From: Celeribacter persicus
Lineage (GTDB): Bacteria > Pseudomonadota > Alphaproteobacteria > Rhodobacterales > Rhodobacteraceae
DNA: 64,000 nt
Direction: 5' to 3'
Assembly (NCBI RefSeq): GCF_003050785.1
Contig: NZ_QAOH01000004.1
Coordinates: forward strand, 248,001 to 312,000
Below the pieces are notes generated by a model, which was not told the DNA's origin, did no database searches, and saw only the letters and a program-made list of their open reading frames with translations. The position numbers and the translations under genes were made by a program. This document shows positions 8,092 to 18,184 of this stretch, piece after piece (position 1 is the first letter of the stretch; every line of letters starts with the position of its first letter).

Positions 8092-9315
8092 TCAGCCCCC
8101 GAAGTCATCGAGCATAATGTCCTCGCGGTCCACGCCGAGATTCAACAGCATGTTGATCACGGATTGGTTCATGATGGGGGGGCCACACATGTAATATTCG
8201 CAATCTTCAGGTGCCGGGTGGTTCTTGAGGTATTCCTCGAAGAGCACATTGTGGATGAAGCCGGTATAGCCGCCCCAATCGTCCTCCGGCAGGGCGTCAG
8301 AGAGCGCCACGTGCCAAGTGAAGTTCGGGAACTCTTTCGCCAGTTCGTCGAAATCCTCAACGAAGAACATTTCGCGCTTGGAACGCGCGCCATACCAGAA
8401 GGTGATCTTGCGATCACGATTCTCTAGGCGCTTGAGCTGATCGAAGATATGCGAGCGCATCGGCGCCATCCCGGCCCCGCCCCCGATGAAGACCATTTCC
8501 TTTTGGGTGTCACGGGCAAAGAATTCGCCGAACGGACCGGAAATCGTGACCTTGTCGCCGGGTTTGAGGTTGAAGATGTAGGACGACATCTGCCCCGGCG
8601 GAATGCCTTCGGAGCGCGGCGGCGGCGAGGCCACACGGACGTTGAGCATGATCATGCCCTTCTCGTCCGGGTAGTTCGCCATCGAATAGGCCCGCTCAAT
8701 CGGCTCATCCACAATCGACTCGTATTGCCAGAGATTAAACTTGTCCCAGTCTTCGCGATATTCTTCCTCGATATCGAAATCCTTGTAGGACAGTTTGTGC
8801 GCGGGCGCTTCGATCTGGATATAGCCACCGGCGCGAAAATTCACGTCTTCACCTTCGGGCAGGTCCAGAACCAGCGCCTTGATAAAGGTCGCCACGTTGT
8901 GGTTCGAGCGCACGGTGCACTCCCACTTTTTGACGCCGAAGACCTCTTCGGGCACTTCGATCTCCATATCCTGTTTCACGGCCACCTGACAGGACAGGCG
9001 GTCGCCACAGGCGGCCTCACGTTTGGTGATATGGCTTTCCTCGGTCGGCAGGATCGACCCGCCACCCGACAGCACCCGCACCCGGCATTGCGCACAGGTG
9101 CCGCCACCACCACAGGCCGACGGCACGAACAGTTTTTGCCCAGCAAGCGTCTGCAGGAGTTTACCGCCAGCAGGCACAGAAATCGTCTTTTCACCGTTGA
9201 TGGTGATATTGACGTTACCGGAACTCACAAGTTTCGAGCGCGCCGCCAGAATGACCGCCACAAGCGCGATCACGATCAGGGTAAAGAGCACAACGCCCAG
9301 ACTGAATGTCATCAT
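8092..9315 (-). CDS. nqrF: Na+-NQR subunit F, NADH dehydrogenase flavoprotein
   Basis: The 407-residue electron-input subunit of the Na+-translocating NADH:quinone oxidoreductase. It has one N-terminal membrane helix ([17 protein letters not shown]), a [2Fe-2S] ferredoxin domain with [10 protein letters not shown] plus a later Cys in DRLSCQV, then a FAD-binding domain (RAYSMANYP) and an NADH-binding domain ([25 protein letters not shown]). The length is normal. It is the last gene of nqrABCDEF, with a good GGGAGG box. NADH is oxidised on the cytoplasmic side and electrons pass from FAD through the cluster to NqrD/E. Confidence 0.97.
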   Translation of the reverse strand: MMTFSLGVVLFTLIVIALVAVILAARSKLVSSGNVNITINGEKTISVPAGGKLLQTLAGQKLFVPSACGGGGTCAQCRVRVLSGGGSILPTEESHITKREAACGDRLSCQVAVKQDMEIEVPEEVFGVKKWECTVRSNHNVATFIKALVLDLPEGEDVNFRAGGYIQIEAPAHKLSYKDFDIEEEYREDWDKFNLWQYESIVDEPIERAYSMANYPDEKGMIMLNVRVASPPPRSEGIPPGQMSSYIFNLKPGDKVTISGPFGEFFARDTQKEMVFIGGGAGMAPMRSHIFDQLKRLENRDRKITFWYGARSKREMFFVEDFDELAKEFPNFTWHVALSDALPEDDWGGYTGFIHNVLFEEYLKNHPAPEDCEYYMCGPPIMNQSVINMLLNLGVDREDIMLDDFGG

Positions 9316-9330
9316 GATCCTGACCCTCCC

Positions 9331-9939
9331 TTACAGTTTCACGCCGGAGAAGGACATGAAAGCCATCGCCATCAGACCCGCAGTGATGAAGGTGATGCCC
9401 AGCCCCTGAAGCCCGTCCGGGATGTCGGAATATTTCAGCTTTTCGCGCACACCGGCCATTGCCGTGATCGCCAGCGCCCAGCCAAAGCCCGAAGACAGAC
9501 CGTAAGTGGCGGATTCGGCGAAGTTGTAGCCCCGCTCCACCATGAACAAAGAGCCCCCCATGATGGCGCAGTTCACCGTGATCAGCGGCAGATACACGCC
9601 AAGCGCGTTGTAAAGCGGCGGGAAATACTTATCGAGCACCATCTCCAGGATCTGCACCAAAGCGGCGATCACGCCGATGTAGGAAATCAGACCCAGAAAG
9701 GTCAGATCGACATCCGGGAACCCGGCCCAGGCCAGCGCGCCGGGCGCGAGCAGTTTGGTCAGGATCAGGTTGTTCGCCGGCACTGTCAGCGCCTGAACCA
9801 CCATCACAGAGATGCCCAAGCCCATCGCAGTCGAAATTTTCTTCGACACGGCGAGGAAGGTACACATACCGAGAAAGAACGACAGCGCGAGGTTTTCGAT
9901 AAAGACGGCCTTGACCGCCAGTGAAACGAGACCTTCCAT
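9331..9939 (-). CDS. nqrE: Na+-NQR subunit E
   Basis: 202 residues, almost wholly hydrophobic, with about six membrane helices. It starts [20 protein letters not shown] with the conserved Cys in [14 protein letters not shown], and has another Cys in [12 protein letters not shown]. With NqrD it holds a membrane iron centre, formed by Cys pairs from both subunits, which receives electrons from NqrF. The start overlaps the nqrD stop (TGATG). Confidence 0.97.
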   Translation of the reverse strand: MEGLVSLAVKAVFIENLALSFFLGMCTFLAVSKKISTAMGLGISVMVVQALTVPANNLILTKLLAPGALAWAGFPDVDLTFLGLISYIGVIAALVQILEMVLDKYFPPLYNALGVYLPLITVNCAIMGGSLFMVERGYNFAESATYGLSSGFGWALAITAMAGVREKLKYSDIPDGLQGLGITFITAGLMAMAFMSFSGVKL

Positions 9940-10592
9940 CAGTGGCCCTCCACTGTCTGGATTTTATATTCACGCTCTTCGACCTGTTCCGGCTTCCACG
10001 TGCGCACGGCCCAGATGATCAGACCGATCACGAAAAACGCCGATGGCGGCAGCAACAGAAGACCATTGGGCACATACCAGCCGCCGTTGTTCACGGTTTC
10101 AAGGATGGTGACCCCCCAAAGAGAGCCGGAGCCAAACAGCTCGCGGATCACCGAGACGACCATGAGCAAAAGCCCATAGCCAAGCCCGTTGCCGACCCCG
10201 TCGATGAAACTCGCAATCGGCGGGTTCTTCATCGCAAAGGCTTCGGCGCGGCCCATCACGATACAGTTGGTGATGATCAGCCCGACGAAAACCGACAGCG
10301 TCTTGGAAATCTCATAGGCGTAGGCCTTGAGCACCTGATCCACGAGGATCACGAGAGAAGCAATCACGACCATCTGCACGATGATGCGGATCGAGCTTGG
10401 GATCTGGTTACGCAACATCGAAATGAACATCGACGAAAAGCCCGTCACCAAAGTCACAGCCAGCGACATGACGAAAGCCACCTGCATCGAAGACGTCACA
10501 GCAAGCGCGGAACAGATGCCCAGAACCTGCAAGGTGATCGGATTGTTATCGACCAGCGGGTCGATCAGTTGCGAACGATATGTCTGTGCCAT
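9939..10592 (-). CDS. nqrD: Na+-NQR subunit D
   Basis: 217 residues with about six membrane helices, homologous to NqrE in inverted topology. The conserved Cys residues are in [12 protein letters not shown] and [16 protein letters not shown]. It supplies half of the intramembrane iron centre. The start overlaps the nqrC stop, and its own stop overlaps nqrE. Confidence 0.97.
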   Translation of the reverse strand: MAQTYRSQLIDPLVDNNPITLQVLGICSALAVTSSMQVAFVMSLAVTLVTGFSSMFISMLRNQIPSSIRIIVQMVVIASLVILVDQVLKAYAYEISKTLSVFVGLIITNCIVMGRAEAFAMKNPPIASFIDGVGNGLGYGLLLMVVSVIRELFGSGSLWGVTILETVNNGGWYVPNGLLLLPPSAFFVIGLIIWAVRTWKPEQVEEREYKIQTVEGH

Positions 10593-11396
10593 CAGTTCAC
10601 CTCTCCTGCTTGCAGATGCTCAAGGAAGCTGCCGTAGCCCGCTTGCCCCATCCAAAACCGCACAAGGTTGTCCACCCCGCGCGAGGTCAGCGTCGCACCG
10701 GCCAGCGCGTCCACATAGTAATCCGTGCCTTCGGGCGGCGGTGTTTTCGCCACCGTGATCGCCAGATCGCCATCCTCGTCAAAAAGCTTTTTGCCGTTCC
10801 ACAGCGCTTTCCAGCGCGGGTTGTCTACCTCGGCCCCAAGACCCGGCGTTTCTCCGTGCTGGTAGAATTGCAGACCGTAAATATCGTTGCCATTCTCTTC
10901 GAGCGCGATAAAGCCGTAGAGCGTGGACCAAAGCCCGTAGCCTTCGATCGGCATCACCACCTTGTCGAGTGCCCCGCTGTCGTCGCGCAGCAGGTAGACC
11001 AGACGGTAAGCCTGCATCTGACCGCCGAGCCCGGCCGGGTCTTCGTCAATCGGACGCATGATCGACGGATCTTTCGCATCGGCCAGCGCATCGAATTCGG
11101 AGGTCTCGAACGCGTCGGTGAATTCACCCGTGGAGAGATCGAGCACATGCGGCTCGAAGGCCTCAAACGCCTCGTTCACCGGCACGGTGTCGTCGTAAAC
11201 GCCCGCGACCTGCAAAATGTTGATCCGCTTGTCGCGCAGCTTGTTCTCGTCCTGGATCGGACGCAGCGCCACCGCAGCGGCGGACACGACCATCGAGGCC
11301 ACGAGACAGAGTGCCACGGCGACAACCACCGTCTTGCCCACACTGTCCGGCGGCGCGTCGAGGAAACGACGGATCAGGCCTTTGTTTTCATTCGCT

Positions 11397-11404
<8 letters not shown>
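10592..11404 (-). CDS. nqrC: Na+-NQR subunit C, covalent FMN carrier
   Basis: About 270 residues: a short cytoplasmic start, one membrane helix ([20 protein letters not shown]) and a periplasmic FMN-binding domain. The flavinylation motif SGATxT appears as AGATLTS in [15 protein letters not shown]; the Thr would take FMN by a phosphoester bond made by ApbE. The start at MSEANENK is chosen because GGAGG lies at the right distance. It overlaps the end of nqrB by 8 bases, and the longer frame has no such support. Confidence 0.95.
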
Positions 11405-12596
<1,192 letters not shown>

Positions 12597-12600
12597 AGCC

Positions 12601-13944
12601 TTACCCCTCCTTCTCGATCTTGGTGAGGCTGTCGCGAAGCGCGAGGCCGTATTCATATTTCGCCGGGCAAGCAAAGCCGCAGAGCGCAACGTCTTCCTCA
12701 TCCAGTTCAAGGGCGCCCAGCGCCTGTGCTTGGTCCGTGTCCATCACGAGCAGCGCGCGCAAAAGCTGCGTCGGCAGGAAATCCTGCGGCATCAACGCCT
12801 CAAAGGTGCCCAGCGGCACCATGGCCCGACGCCCACCGTTCAGGTTCGACGTCAGAGCATAAAACTTTTTGGAGAACGCAGAGCCCAGCATTGGCTGGCA
12901 CGCATATTTTGACGGCATCGGGCGAATCCAGCCCATCGGTATTTGTTTGCGATCCTCTTCGATGAGGGTGATCTGACGCGCATAACGGCCAAGATATCCC
13001 GTCTGCCCCGCCCCCGCGCGCCCGCTCAGGATAGACCCGGAAATCACACGGATAGGCGTGTCAGATTTCAAATCCTCGGCGCAGAGATCCTCCATAGAGG
13101 CCCCCATGACGGTGCGCACAAGGCGCGGGTTCGAACACATCGGACCGGTGAGCGCAATGATGCGGCTGGCGTCGAGCTTGCCGGTCAGCATCAGTTTCCC
13201 GATGGCGATCACGTCATGATAGCTGATCGTCCAGACAGTTTTCAACGCCGTCGGCGGCTCCAGAAAATGCATATGCGTGCCAGCCAAACCAGCCGGGTGC
13301 GGACCGGAAAAGCCAACCGCCGTGATGCCCGCAAGATCGCTTCCTGGAATATCCGCGCCGATCTCCTGACAGAGATAAGTCTTGCCCTCAGTGAGCACAG
13401 CAACCGCAGCCAGACCGCGCGCAAAAGCCTCAGCGTCCTGTTGGATGATCAGCGCGGCGTCAGCCGAAAGCGGCTCGCTGTCCATCGCGGTCACATAGAT
13501 CGCGGCAGGTATCGTGTCAGGCGCAGGCACTTTAGAGTAGGGCCGGGTGCGGAACGAGGTCCAAAGCCCGGAGGCGCAGAGTTTCTGCGTCACACCCTCG
13601 ACCGTGCTGTCATCACCAATTTGTGAAAAGTCGACCGGCTCGGTCGCCGTCGGGTCCACCTCGATTTCGACAGAGACAAGGACACGACGCGCGCCGCGAT
13701 TGATTGCCTTGATTCTTCCGGACACAGGGGACGTCACCTGAACCTCCGGCGTATCCTTATGCGCCAGAACCGGTGCACCAGCGGCAATCACATCCCCTTC
13801 TTCCACCGCCAAACGCGGTTTCAGACCGAGATAATCCTGCCCAAGCACGGCGACGGTCCGGACCGCTGCTGCCTCGTCGATCCTGGCGTCAGGCGCGCCA
13901 AGCACCGGAACGTCGAGACCCTTCTTCAACACATGTTGCTGCAC
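12601..13944 (-). CDS. nqrA: Na+-NQR subunit A (GTG start)
   Basis: 447 residues opening MQQHVLKKGLDVPVLGAPDA, the usual NqrA N-terminus, from a GTG codon. It is a soluble cytoplasmic subunit associated with ubiquinone binding, lacks membrane helices, and has biotinyl/lipoyl-like stretches (LAVEEGDVIAAGAPVLAHKD). It is the first gene of the operon. About 170 bp separate it from the divergent apbE, so the nqr promoter must lie there. Confidence 0.95.
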   Translation of the reverse strand: MQQHVLKKGLDVPVLGAPDARIDEAAAVRTVAVLGQDYLGLKPRLAVEEGDVIAAGAPVLAHKDTPEVQVTSPVSGRIKAINRGARRVLVSVEIEVDPTATEPVDFSQIGDDSTVEGVTQKLCASGLWTSFRTRPYSKVPAPDTIPAAIYVTAMDSEPLSADAALIIQQDAEAFARGLAAVAVLTEGKTYLCQEIGADIPGSDLAGITAVGFSGPHPAGLAGTHMHFLEPPTALKTVWTISYHDVIAIGKLMLTGKLDASRIIALTGPMCSNPRLVRTVMGASMEDLCAEDLKSDTPIRVISGSILSGRAGAGQTGYLGRYARQITLIEEDRKQIPMGWIRPMPSKYACQPMLGSAFSKKFYALTSNLNGGRRAMVPLGTFEALMPQDFLPTQLLRALLVMDTDQAQALGALELDEEDVALCGFACPAKYEYGLALRDSLTKIEKEG

Positions 13945-14114
13945 GTCTTTTAAGCCCTGTCCATTTTCCGGCTACCTTATGCGATAATGAGCCAAGGTAT
14001 GGAAGGCTTCCAGGCACAGTTCTTTTACTTTAGTGTTGAACCCAATGCTATTCTGCCGCAGAAGCATGCAGAACACCGCAAGATTGAAATATCGCAGCTT
14101 AGTGGAGCAGCCTC

Positions 14115-15146
14115 GTGTCCGACTCTTTCCTCCTTTCTCGCCGTAGCTTCATGGTCATGCCGATCTGCCTGGCCGCCTGCAAGAAAGGGTGGTCCGTTCT
14201 GGAACTCACCGGCCTCACGATGGGCACCAGCTATTCCATCGTCGCCGTCGATCACACCAAGGATGTGAAAAAAGCCGAGCTGCAAAAAGCTGTCGATCTG
14301 GCACTGGCCGAGGTCAACACCCAGATGTCGAACTGGGACGCCTCTTCGGAAATTTCCCGCTTCAATGCCGCCGCTGCCGGCGACACGTTGACCGTCTCCC
14401 CCGCGCTTGAACATGTGATGCTGGCCGCTAGTCATGTGCACGATGCCACCGAGGGCCGTTTTGACGTCACCGTCGGTGCGCTGATTGACCTTTGGGGCTT
14501 TGGTGCAAAGGGCACCCGCATGGATGCGCCGAGCGATGCGCAGATCGCGGACGCCATGGCGCGCAGCGGCCAGTCCCGCTCGCTGAAAGTCGAAAACGGC
14601 ACCCTCACCAAGATGAACGACGGCGCAGAGGTGTACCTCTCCGCCATCGGCAAAGGATTCGGCGTCGATCAGGTCGCGCGCGCACTCAAGAGCTTTGGCA
14701 TCACCGATTACATGGTCGAGATCGGGGGCGATCTTTACACTGCAGGCCGCAACCCGGAAGGCAAAGCCTGGCAGATCGGCATTGAGACGCCCGAAGCCTT
14801 TGATCGCGGCGTGGCGCAGGTTGTCGGCGTTTCCGACATGGGCATGGCCACCTCTGGCGATTATCGCAACTTTTTCGAAGCGGGTGGCCAGCGCTATTCC
14901 CACATCATCGACGCCACTACCGGCCGCCCGGTCACCCACAACACCGCCTCCGTCACCGTGATGACCGAGAACGCGATGCTGGCGGATGCCTGGGCCACCG
15001 CGCTTTTGGTGCTGGGTCGCGAACGTGGTCTTGAAATCGCAAATCAACGTGATCTCGCGGTTCTGTTCATTGACCATGTCGTGAAAGACGGCGAGCATGG
15101 TCGCGTGAGCTATGCCTCGGACAAGTTCACCGCGCTGACCGCGTGA
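14115..15146 (+). CDS. apbE: FAD:protein FMN transferase ApbE, Tat-type lipoprotein
   Basis: 343 residues. The N-terminus SRRSFMVMPICLAAC combines a twin-arginine-like motif with a lipobox (LAAC), so it is probably an outer-face lipoprotein exported folded. Family motifs: LTGLTMGTSYSIVA, EVNTQMSNWDASSEISRFN, the glycine-rich IGGDLYTAGRNPEG, and HIIDATTGRPV near the C-terminus. It attaches FMN to Thr in NqrB and NqrC. The GTG start is preferred because GGAG lies 7-8 bases before it. It is divergent from nqrA and followed by nqrM, so maturation genes and structural genes share one control region. Confidence 0.95.
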   Translation: MSDSFLLSRRSFMVMPICLAACKKGWSVLELTGLTMGTSYSIVAVDHTKDVKKAELQKAVDLALAEVNTQMSNWDASSEISRFNAAAAGDTLTVSPALEHVMLAASHVHDATEGRFDVTVGALIDLWGFGAKGTRMDAPSDAQIADAMARSGQSRSLKVENGTLTKMNDGAEVYLSAIGKGFGVDQVARALKSFGITDYMVEIGGDLYTAGRNPEGKAWQIGIETPEAFDRGVAQVVGVSDMGMATSGDYRNFFEAGGQRYSHIIDATTGRPVTHNTASVTVMTENAMLADAWATALLVLGRERGLEIANQRDLAVLFIDHVVKDGEHGRVSYASDKFTALTA

Positions 15147-15175
15147 TCTGACGAATATTTAACAGGGGTCGATCC

Positions 15176-15415
15176 ATGTCGACGTTCATTCTCGCCTTCG
15201 GGCTTCTTTTAATTGTGATGGCTGGTATGGCGCTTGGCGTCATGTTCAGCGGGCGCACGATCAAGGGAAGCTGTGGCGGGTTGAATGCGGTCGAAGGCGC
15301 GGATCATTGTCTGGTCTGCAAGAAAGAGATCGACCCGAACAGCCCGCTGCGCGAACGCCTTGCCTGTCCGCGCGCCCGGAAGATGCTCGATGAGATGGAA
15401 GAGGACGCCGCCTGA
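15176..15415 (+). CDS. nqrM: Na+-NQR maturation protein NqrM
   Basis: 79 residues: an N-terminal membrane helix (FILAFGLLLIVMAGMALGVM), then the Cys-rich signature IKGSCGGLNAV and CLVCKKEI, plus ACPRA. In other bacteria this protein is needed to deliver iron to the NqrD/NqrE centre. It lies 29 bp after apbE and is closed by a strong terminator whose hairpin starts within its last codons. Confidence 0.93.
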   Translation: MSTFILAFGLLLIVMAGMALGVMFSGRTIKGSCGGLNAVEGADHCLVCKKEIDPNSPLRERLACPRARKMLDEMEEDAA

Positions 15416-15428
15416 GGCGTCTTTTTTT
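15404..15428 (+). terminator. Rho-independent terminator after nqrM
   Basis: GACGCC and GGCGTC pair as a 6-bp GC-rich stem around GCCTGA, followed by seven T. The nqrM stop codon lies in the loop. It ends the apbE-nqrM transcript. Confidence 0.85.
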
Positions 15429-15434
15429 CGGCCC

Positions 15435-15632
15435 CTAGCCCTTGACCGGCACCAGCCCCAAAACCAGCAAAATCACCGCCGCGATCAGCCCGAAAATCCA
15501 AAGCTGAACCCGCGGCCCTTCGGCTTTCCAGACAGAACGATAGCGATAGCCCGCGAGACAGGCGATCACGAACAATGTCGTGGCCATCAAAGGTGAAAGC
15601 GTCAGCGGCGATCCGGTCAGGTTTTCAATCAA
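15435..15632 (-). CDS. Small two-helix membrane protein of unknown function (TTG start)
   Basis: 65 residues with two hydrophobic stretches (LSPLMATTLFVIACLAGY and LWIFGLIAAVILLVLGLVPV) joined by a basic loop (RYRSVWKAEG). The start is TTG behind GGGAG at about seven bases. It converges on nqrM with about 20 bp between the stop codons. I do not recognise a family; a link to Na+-NQR is suggested only by position. Confidence 0.55.
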   Translation of the reverse strand: MIENLTGSPLTLSPLMATTLFVIACLAGYRYRSVWKAEGPRVQLWIFGLIAAVILLVLGLVPVKG

Positions 15633-15710
15633 GACGGGTCTCCCGGTCGGAAAAAGTTTACTTGAGCGCGAATTCCTCTACCCTGAAAGACAGTTCAGGG
15701 AGAAATTCAC

Positions 15711-16232
15711 ATGCCAGCTTCTTATACCCCAAAGACCCGAGGCGCCATGGCAGACCAGCAGAGCCATAGCCAAACCGTCGAAACCAACATGTCCGCAGCG
15801 CAGGCGACCGTCGGCGATGTTTTGGCGATAAAAGGCGGCGACATCAACGCCATTCAACCTCAAGACACTGTGCAACATGCTGTTGAGATCATGAGCGAAA
15901 ATCGCATCGGTGTCGTTCTGGTCAAAGATGCCCAAGGTGCGCTTTGCGGCATCCTGTCCGAACGCGACATCGTGCGGCAATTGGCACAGACACCGGGTCA
16001 AACCCTGCCCAAAACCGTTGAAGCGCTGATGACCACGGATATCAAGACGACCACGGCAGACGAGACCCTCGTCACCGTCTTGCGGCGCATGACCGATGGG
16101 CGTTTCCGCCATTTGCCTGTGATGGAGGGCGATGCCCTCATCGGACTGATTTCCATCGGCGACGTGGTAAATTATCGCCTTACCGCGCTGGAATATGAGG
16201 CGCTTCAACTCAAACAGCTCATTGTTGGTTAA
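15711..16232 (+). CDS. Tandem CBS-domain protein
   Basis: 173 residues with two CBS domains: one at about 40-95 (MSENRIGVVLVKDAQGALCG, LSERDIVRQLA), the other at about 103-160 (MTTDIKTTTADETLVTVLRR, RHLPVMEGDALIGLISIGDV). There is no attached enzyme domain, so it probably senses adenine nucleotides by itself. The start is set by AGGGAG eight bases upstream. Similar stand-alone proteins are common in Rhodobacteraceae; the regulated partner is unknown. The following 270 bp (16233-16501) hold no convincing gene, only short inverted repeats such as GTGATC/GATCAC near 16300. Confidence 0.88.
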   Translation: MPASYTPKTRGAMADQQSHSQTVETNMSAAQATVGDVLAIKGGDINAIQPQDTVQHAVEIMSENRIGVVLVKDAQGALCGILSERDIVRQLAQTPGQTLPKTVEALMTTDIKTTTADETLVTVLRRMTDGRFRHLPVMEGDALIGLISIGDVVNYRLTALEYEALQLKQLIVG

Positions 16233-16501
16233 CCTGCGGGACCCGGGAGGCTAACGAACCGATTTTGCACCGCCCTTGTCAGTCATGATTGCGATGATCG
16301 TGATCCATGACAGCGATCACGTCCGGCAGGCCACGAACTGGTGCTATACGATCAGCGCGCAGCTTTGGTTCCGGTTAATGGGTCTTAAGCTAGTCGGGAA
16401 ATTTCCAATGTGTCAAGTAGACTTTACACCTTATCAACTTAGCTCGCCATGGCATAAGGATGCGCTTCGCTTCGAGCCGTTAGATGCGAAGCCACATGCC
16501 C

Positions 16502-17111
16502 TCATTCCCGTTCGCTACCTGCCACCCCCGTCCACACATCCTCCGACACCTCCTGCCGCAACTTCGGCCCCTGCGCCAAGCGACGACCGAGAGCTACGAT
16601 AAATGCCTCGTATCGCTCCCCTGCTTTTGACCGCGCTGCCTTGGCCGCGAGTTCCGGCAGAGCCGGTGTTGTTGCGAGCCAGACCTGACGCGCGATACCA
16701 CGCATCTGCTACATGATGCGGCATGCGGCGATTGCGAATGGCGCCGTCTTCCTCATCCTCCGGTCCAGTCTCGGATACTCGACCCGGCTCTTCGTCCTGC
16801 GCTGGGACTGCCAGACGGCTCCAGTCATCCTCCCCCGAGGCGCCCACGTCCACCAAATCGGGTGGCGGCAAGACCCGCTCAGTAAACCGCGCATCTTCGC
16901 AATACCGAGCCTTCGTCGCCCGGATCGGTGGTGTGCCGGCCACCATGACGATCTCGTCGGATGGCGGCAGCTGCATGATTTCTCCGGGGGTGAGCAACGC
17001 CCGAGCGGTTTCCGACCGGGACACCATGAAATGGCTGAGCCAGGGTGCCAGACGGTGCCCGGCATAGTTTTTCATCGCCTTCATCTCGGTGGCGGTGCCG
17101 AGGGCATCCTA
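16502..17111 (-). pseudogene. traG-copG relic from an older conjugative element
   Basis: Minus-strand translation from 17111 gives DALGTATEMKAMKNYAGHRL, then MVSRSETARALLTPGEIMQL and PPSDEIVMVAGTPPIR. This is the C-terminal third of a TraG/VirD4 coupling protein, like the intact gene at 55011-56996. Near 16700 the frame changes and runs into GIARQV joined to TPALPELAAKAARSKAGERY and LGRRLAQGPKLRQE, matching the second half of the CopG protein at 54568-55005. The order traG then copG is the same as in the intact copy, but the start of copG is deleted. Many base differences from the intact copy show that it comes from a related, different element. Confidence 0.85.
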
Positions 17112-17203
17112 TTGACCGCAAGGCCTGCCTTACGCTCTTCCCGACAAAGGCATTCCGCGTTTCCATAATGCTGCCCTTTCCCGGGCGCGGGGCTTTGAAA
17201 ACG

Positions 17204-17479
17204 ATGGCAGCCAAGCGGAGCAGGACCAATATCGAGATAAGACCCTCGACCGGTCCGGAAGCGGATCGGAGTGATCCCGCGTGTAAGGACGCTAGCCTGA
17301 AAGCCCTTGCCAGTCTGATCGGCCGCCAGATTGCCCGAGAGCAAAGAAGCGCAGGAACAGAAAGCAAGCCGGGGCAAGGGGCACTCTTCGACTTGACCAA
17401 CAGCCCCTACGGCTCCTACCGTCGGAGCCTTGGCACATTTCAGTTGATACCATTATGGTATCGTGATGCAGAGGTTTGA
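17204..17479 (+). CDS. Hypothetical small basic protein, possibly a remnant
   Basis: An open frame of about 91 residues, MAAKRSRTNIEIRPS..., with a helical stretch LKALASLIGRQIAREQRSAG that resembles small basic proteins found near mobile-element recombinases. The tail (SYRRSLGTFQLIPLWYRDAE) runs across the promoter and operator of the toxin gene, which argues for a truncated or chance frame. No function can be named. Confidence 0.25.
   Translation: MAAKRSRTNIEIRPSTGPEADRSDPACKDASLKALASLIGRQIAREQRSAGTESKPGQGALFDLTNSPYGSYRRSLGTFQLIPLWYRDAEV
17430..17462 (+). promoter_or_regulatory. higBA promoter with operator palindrome
   Basis: GATACCAT-T-ATGGTATC (17446-17462) is a perfect 8+1+8 palindrome ending 17 bp before the toxin ATG. 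It overlaps a possible -10 (TATGGT, 17454-17459) 18 bp after a possible -35 (TTGGCA, 17430-17435). This layout is typical of autoregulated toxin-antitoxin operons, where the antitoxin binds the palindrome. Confidence 0.65.
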
Positions 17480-17803
17480 ATGAGGATCATCGCCCGCCGC
17501 ACGCTGCGGCAATTCATCGACAGCCTCGCGGAGCAAAAGGAGCAGTCGGCGGTCAAGGCCGCACTTGATGCCTGGTTCGACGAAATCAGCAAGGCGGAGT
17601 GGGCGAGTTCCGCGGATGTGAAGAGACACTATGCGACGGCCAGCATCGTCACGGCCGAGCGGTTCGTCTTCAACATCGAGGGCAACGACTACCGCCTCGT
17701 GGTGGCGGTCGATTTCGAGAAGAGCATCGTCTGGATTAAGTGGATCGGCACTCACAAGGCCTACGACAAGATCGACGTGACGGAAGTGAAGCATGGTGAC
17801 TGA
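17480..17803 (+). CDS. higB: HigB-type mRNA interferase toxin
   Basis: 107 residues, MRIIARRTLRQFIDSLAEQK..., with FVFNIEGNDYRLVVAVDFEK and VWIKWIGTHKAYDKIDV. This pattern belongs to the HigB subgroup of the RelE toxin superfamily, in which conserved Lys/Arg and a late HxxYDK act on ribosome-bound mRNA. The toxin precedes the antitoxin, as in other higBA pairs, and its stop overlaps the antitoxin start by 11 bases. The frame is intact, unlike the neighbouring recombinase, so selection may be keeping it. Confidence 0.85.
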   Translation: MRIIARRTLRQFIDSLAEQKEQSAVKAALDAWFDEISKAEWASSADVKRHYATASIVTAERFVFNIEGNDYRLVVAVDFEKSIVWIKWIGTHKAYDKIDVTEVKHGD

Positions 17804-18173
17804 ACTCAAACCCATCCGCACCGAGGTGGACTACAACGCGGCGCTTGAGGAAGTCGAACGCCTCTGGGGGGCGAAGAGCGGAACGCCCGAGGGCGACCGG
17901 CTCGACGTGCTGGCAACGCTGATCGATGTCTATGAAGCGAAGCACCACCCGATGGACCCGCCCGACCCGGTCGAGGCGATCAAGTTCCGCATGGAGCAGC
18001 AGGGGTTGAGCCGCAAGGACCTGGAGCCGATCATCGGGCCGCATGGTCGGGTCTCGGACATCCTCAACCGCAAGCGCAGGCTGTCGATCGACATGATCCG
18101 GCAATTGCACGAACAACTCGGCATCTCAGCGGACGTACTGATCCGACCGAGCCGCTTCGACAAGGTGGTATAA
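17793..18173 (+). CDS. higA: HigA-type antitoxin with helix-turn-helix
   Basis: 126 residues. The N-terminal part (KPIRTEVDYNAALEEVERLW) and middle (DVLATLIDVYEAKHHPM) match HigA antitoxins of the type with an N-terminal toxin-binding segment. The C-terminal helix-turn-helix is LEPIIGPHGRVSDILNRKRR. It neutralises HigB and probably represses the operon through the upstream palindrome. It ends 11 bp before the recombinase start. Confidence 0.87.
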   Translation: MVTELKPIRTEVDYNAALEEVERLWGAKSGTPEGDRLDVLATLIDVYEAKHHPMDPPDPVEAIKFRMEQQGLSRKDLEPIIGPHGRVSDILNRKRRLSIDMIRQLHEQLGISADVLIRPSRFDKVV

Positions 18174-18184
18174 GGAATCCGGTC

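Noticed and set aside
16276-16602. 108-codon plus-strand open frame after the CBS gene
   Set aside because: It has no domain, a Pro-rich tail, and runs antisense into the traG-copG relic.
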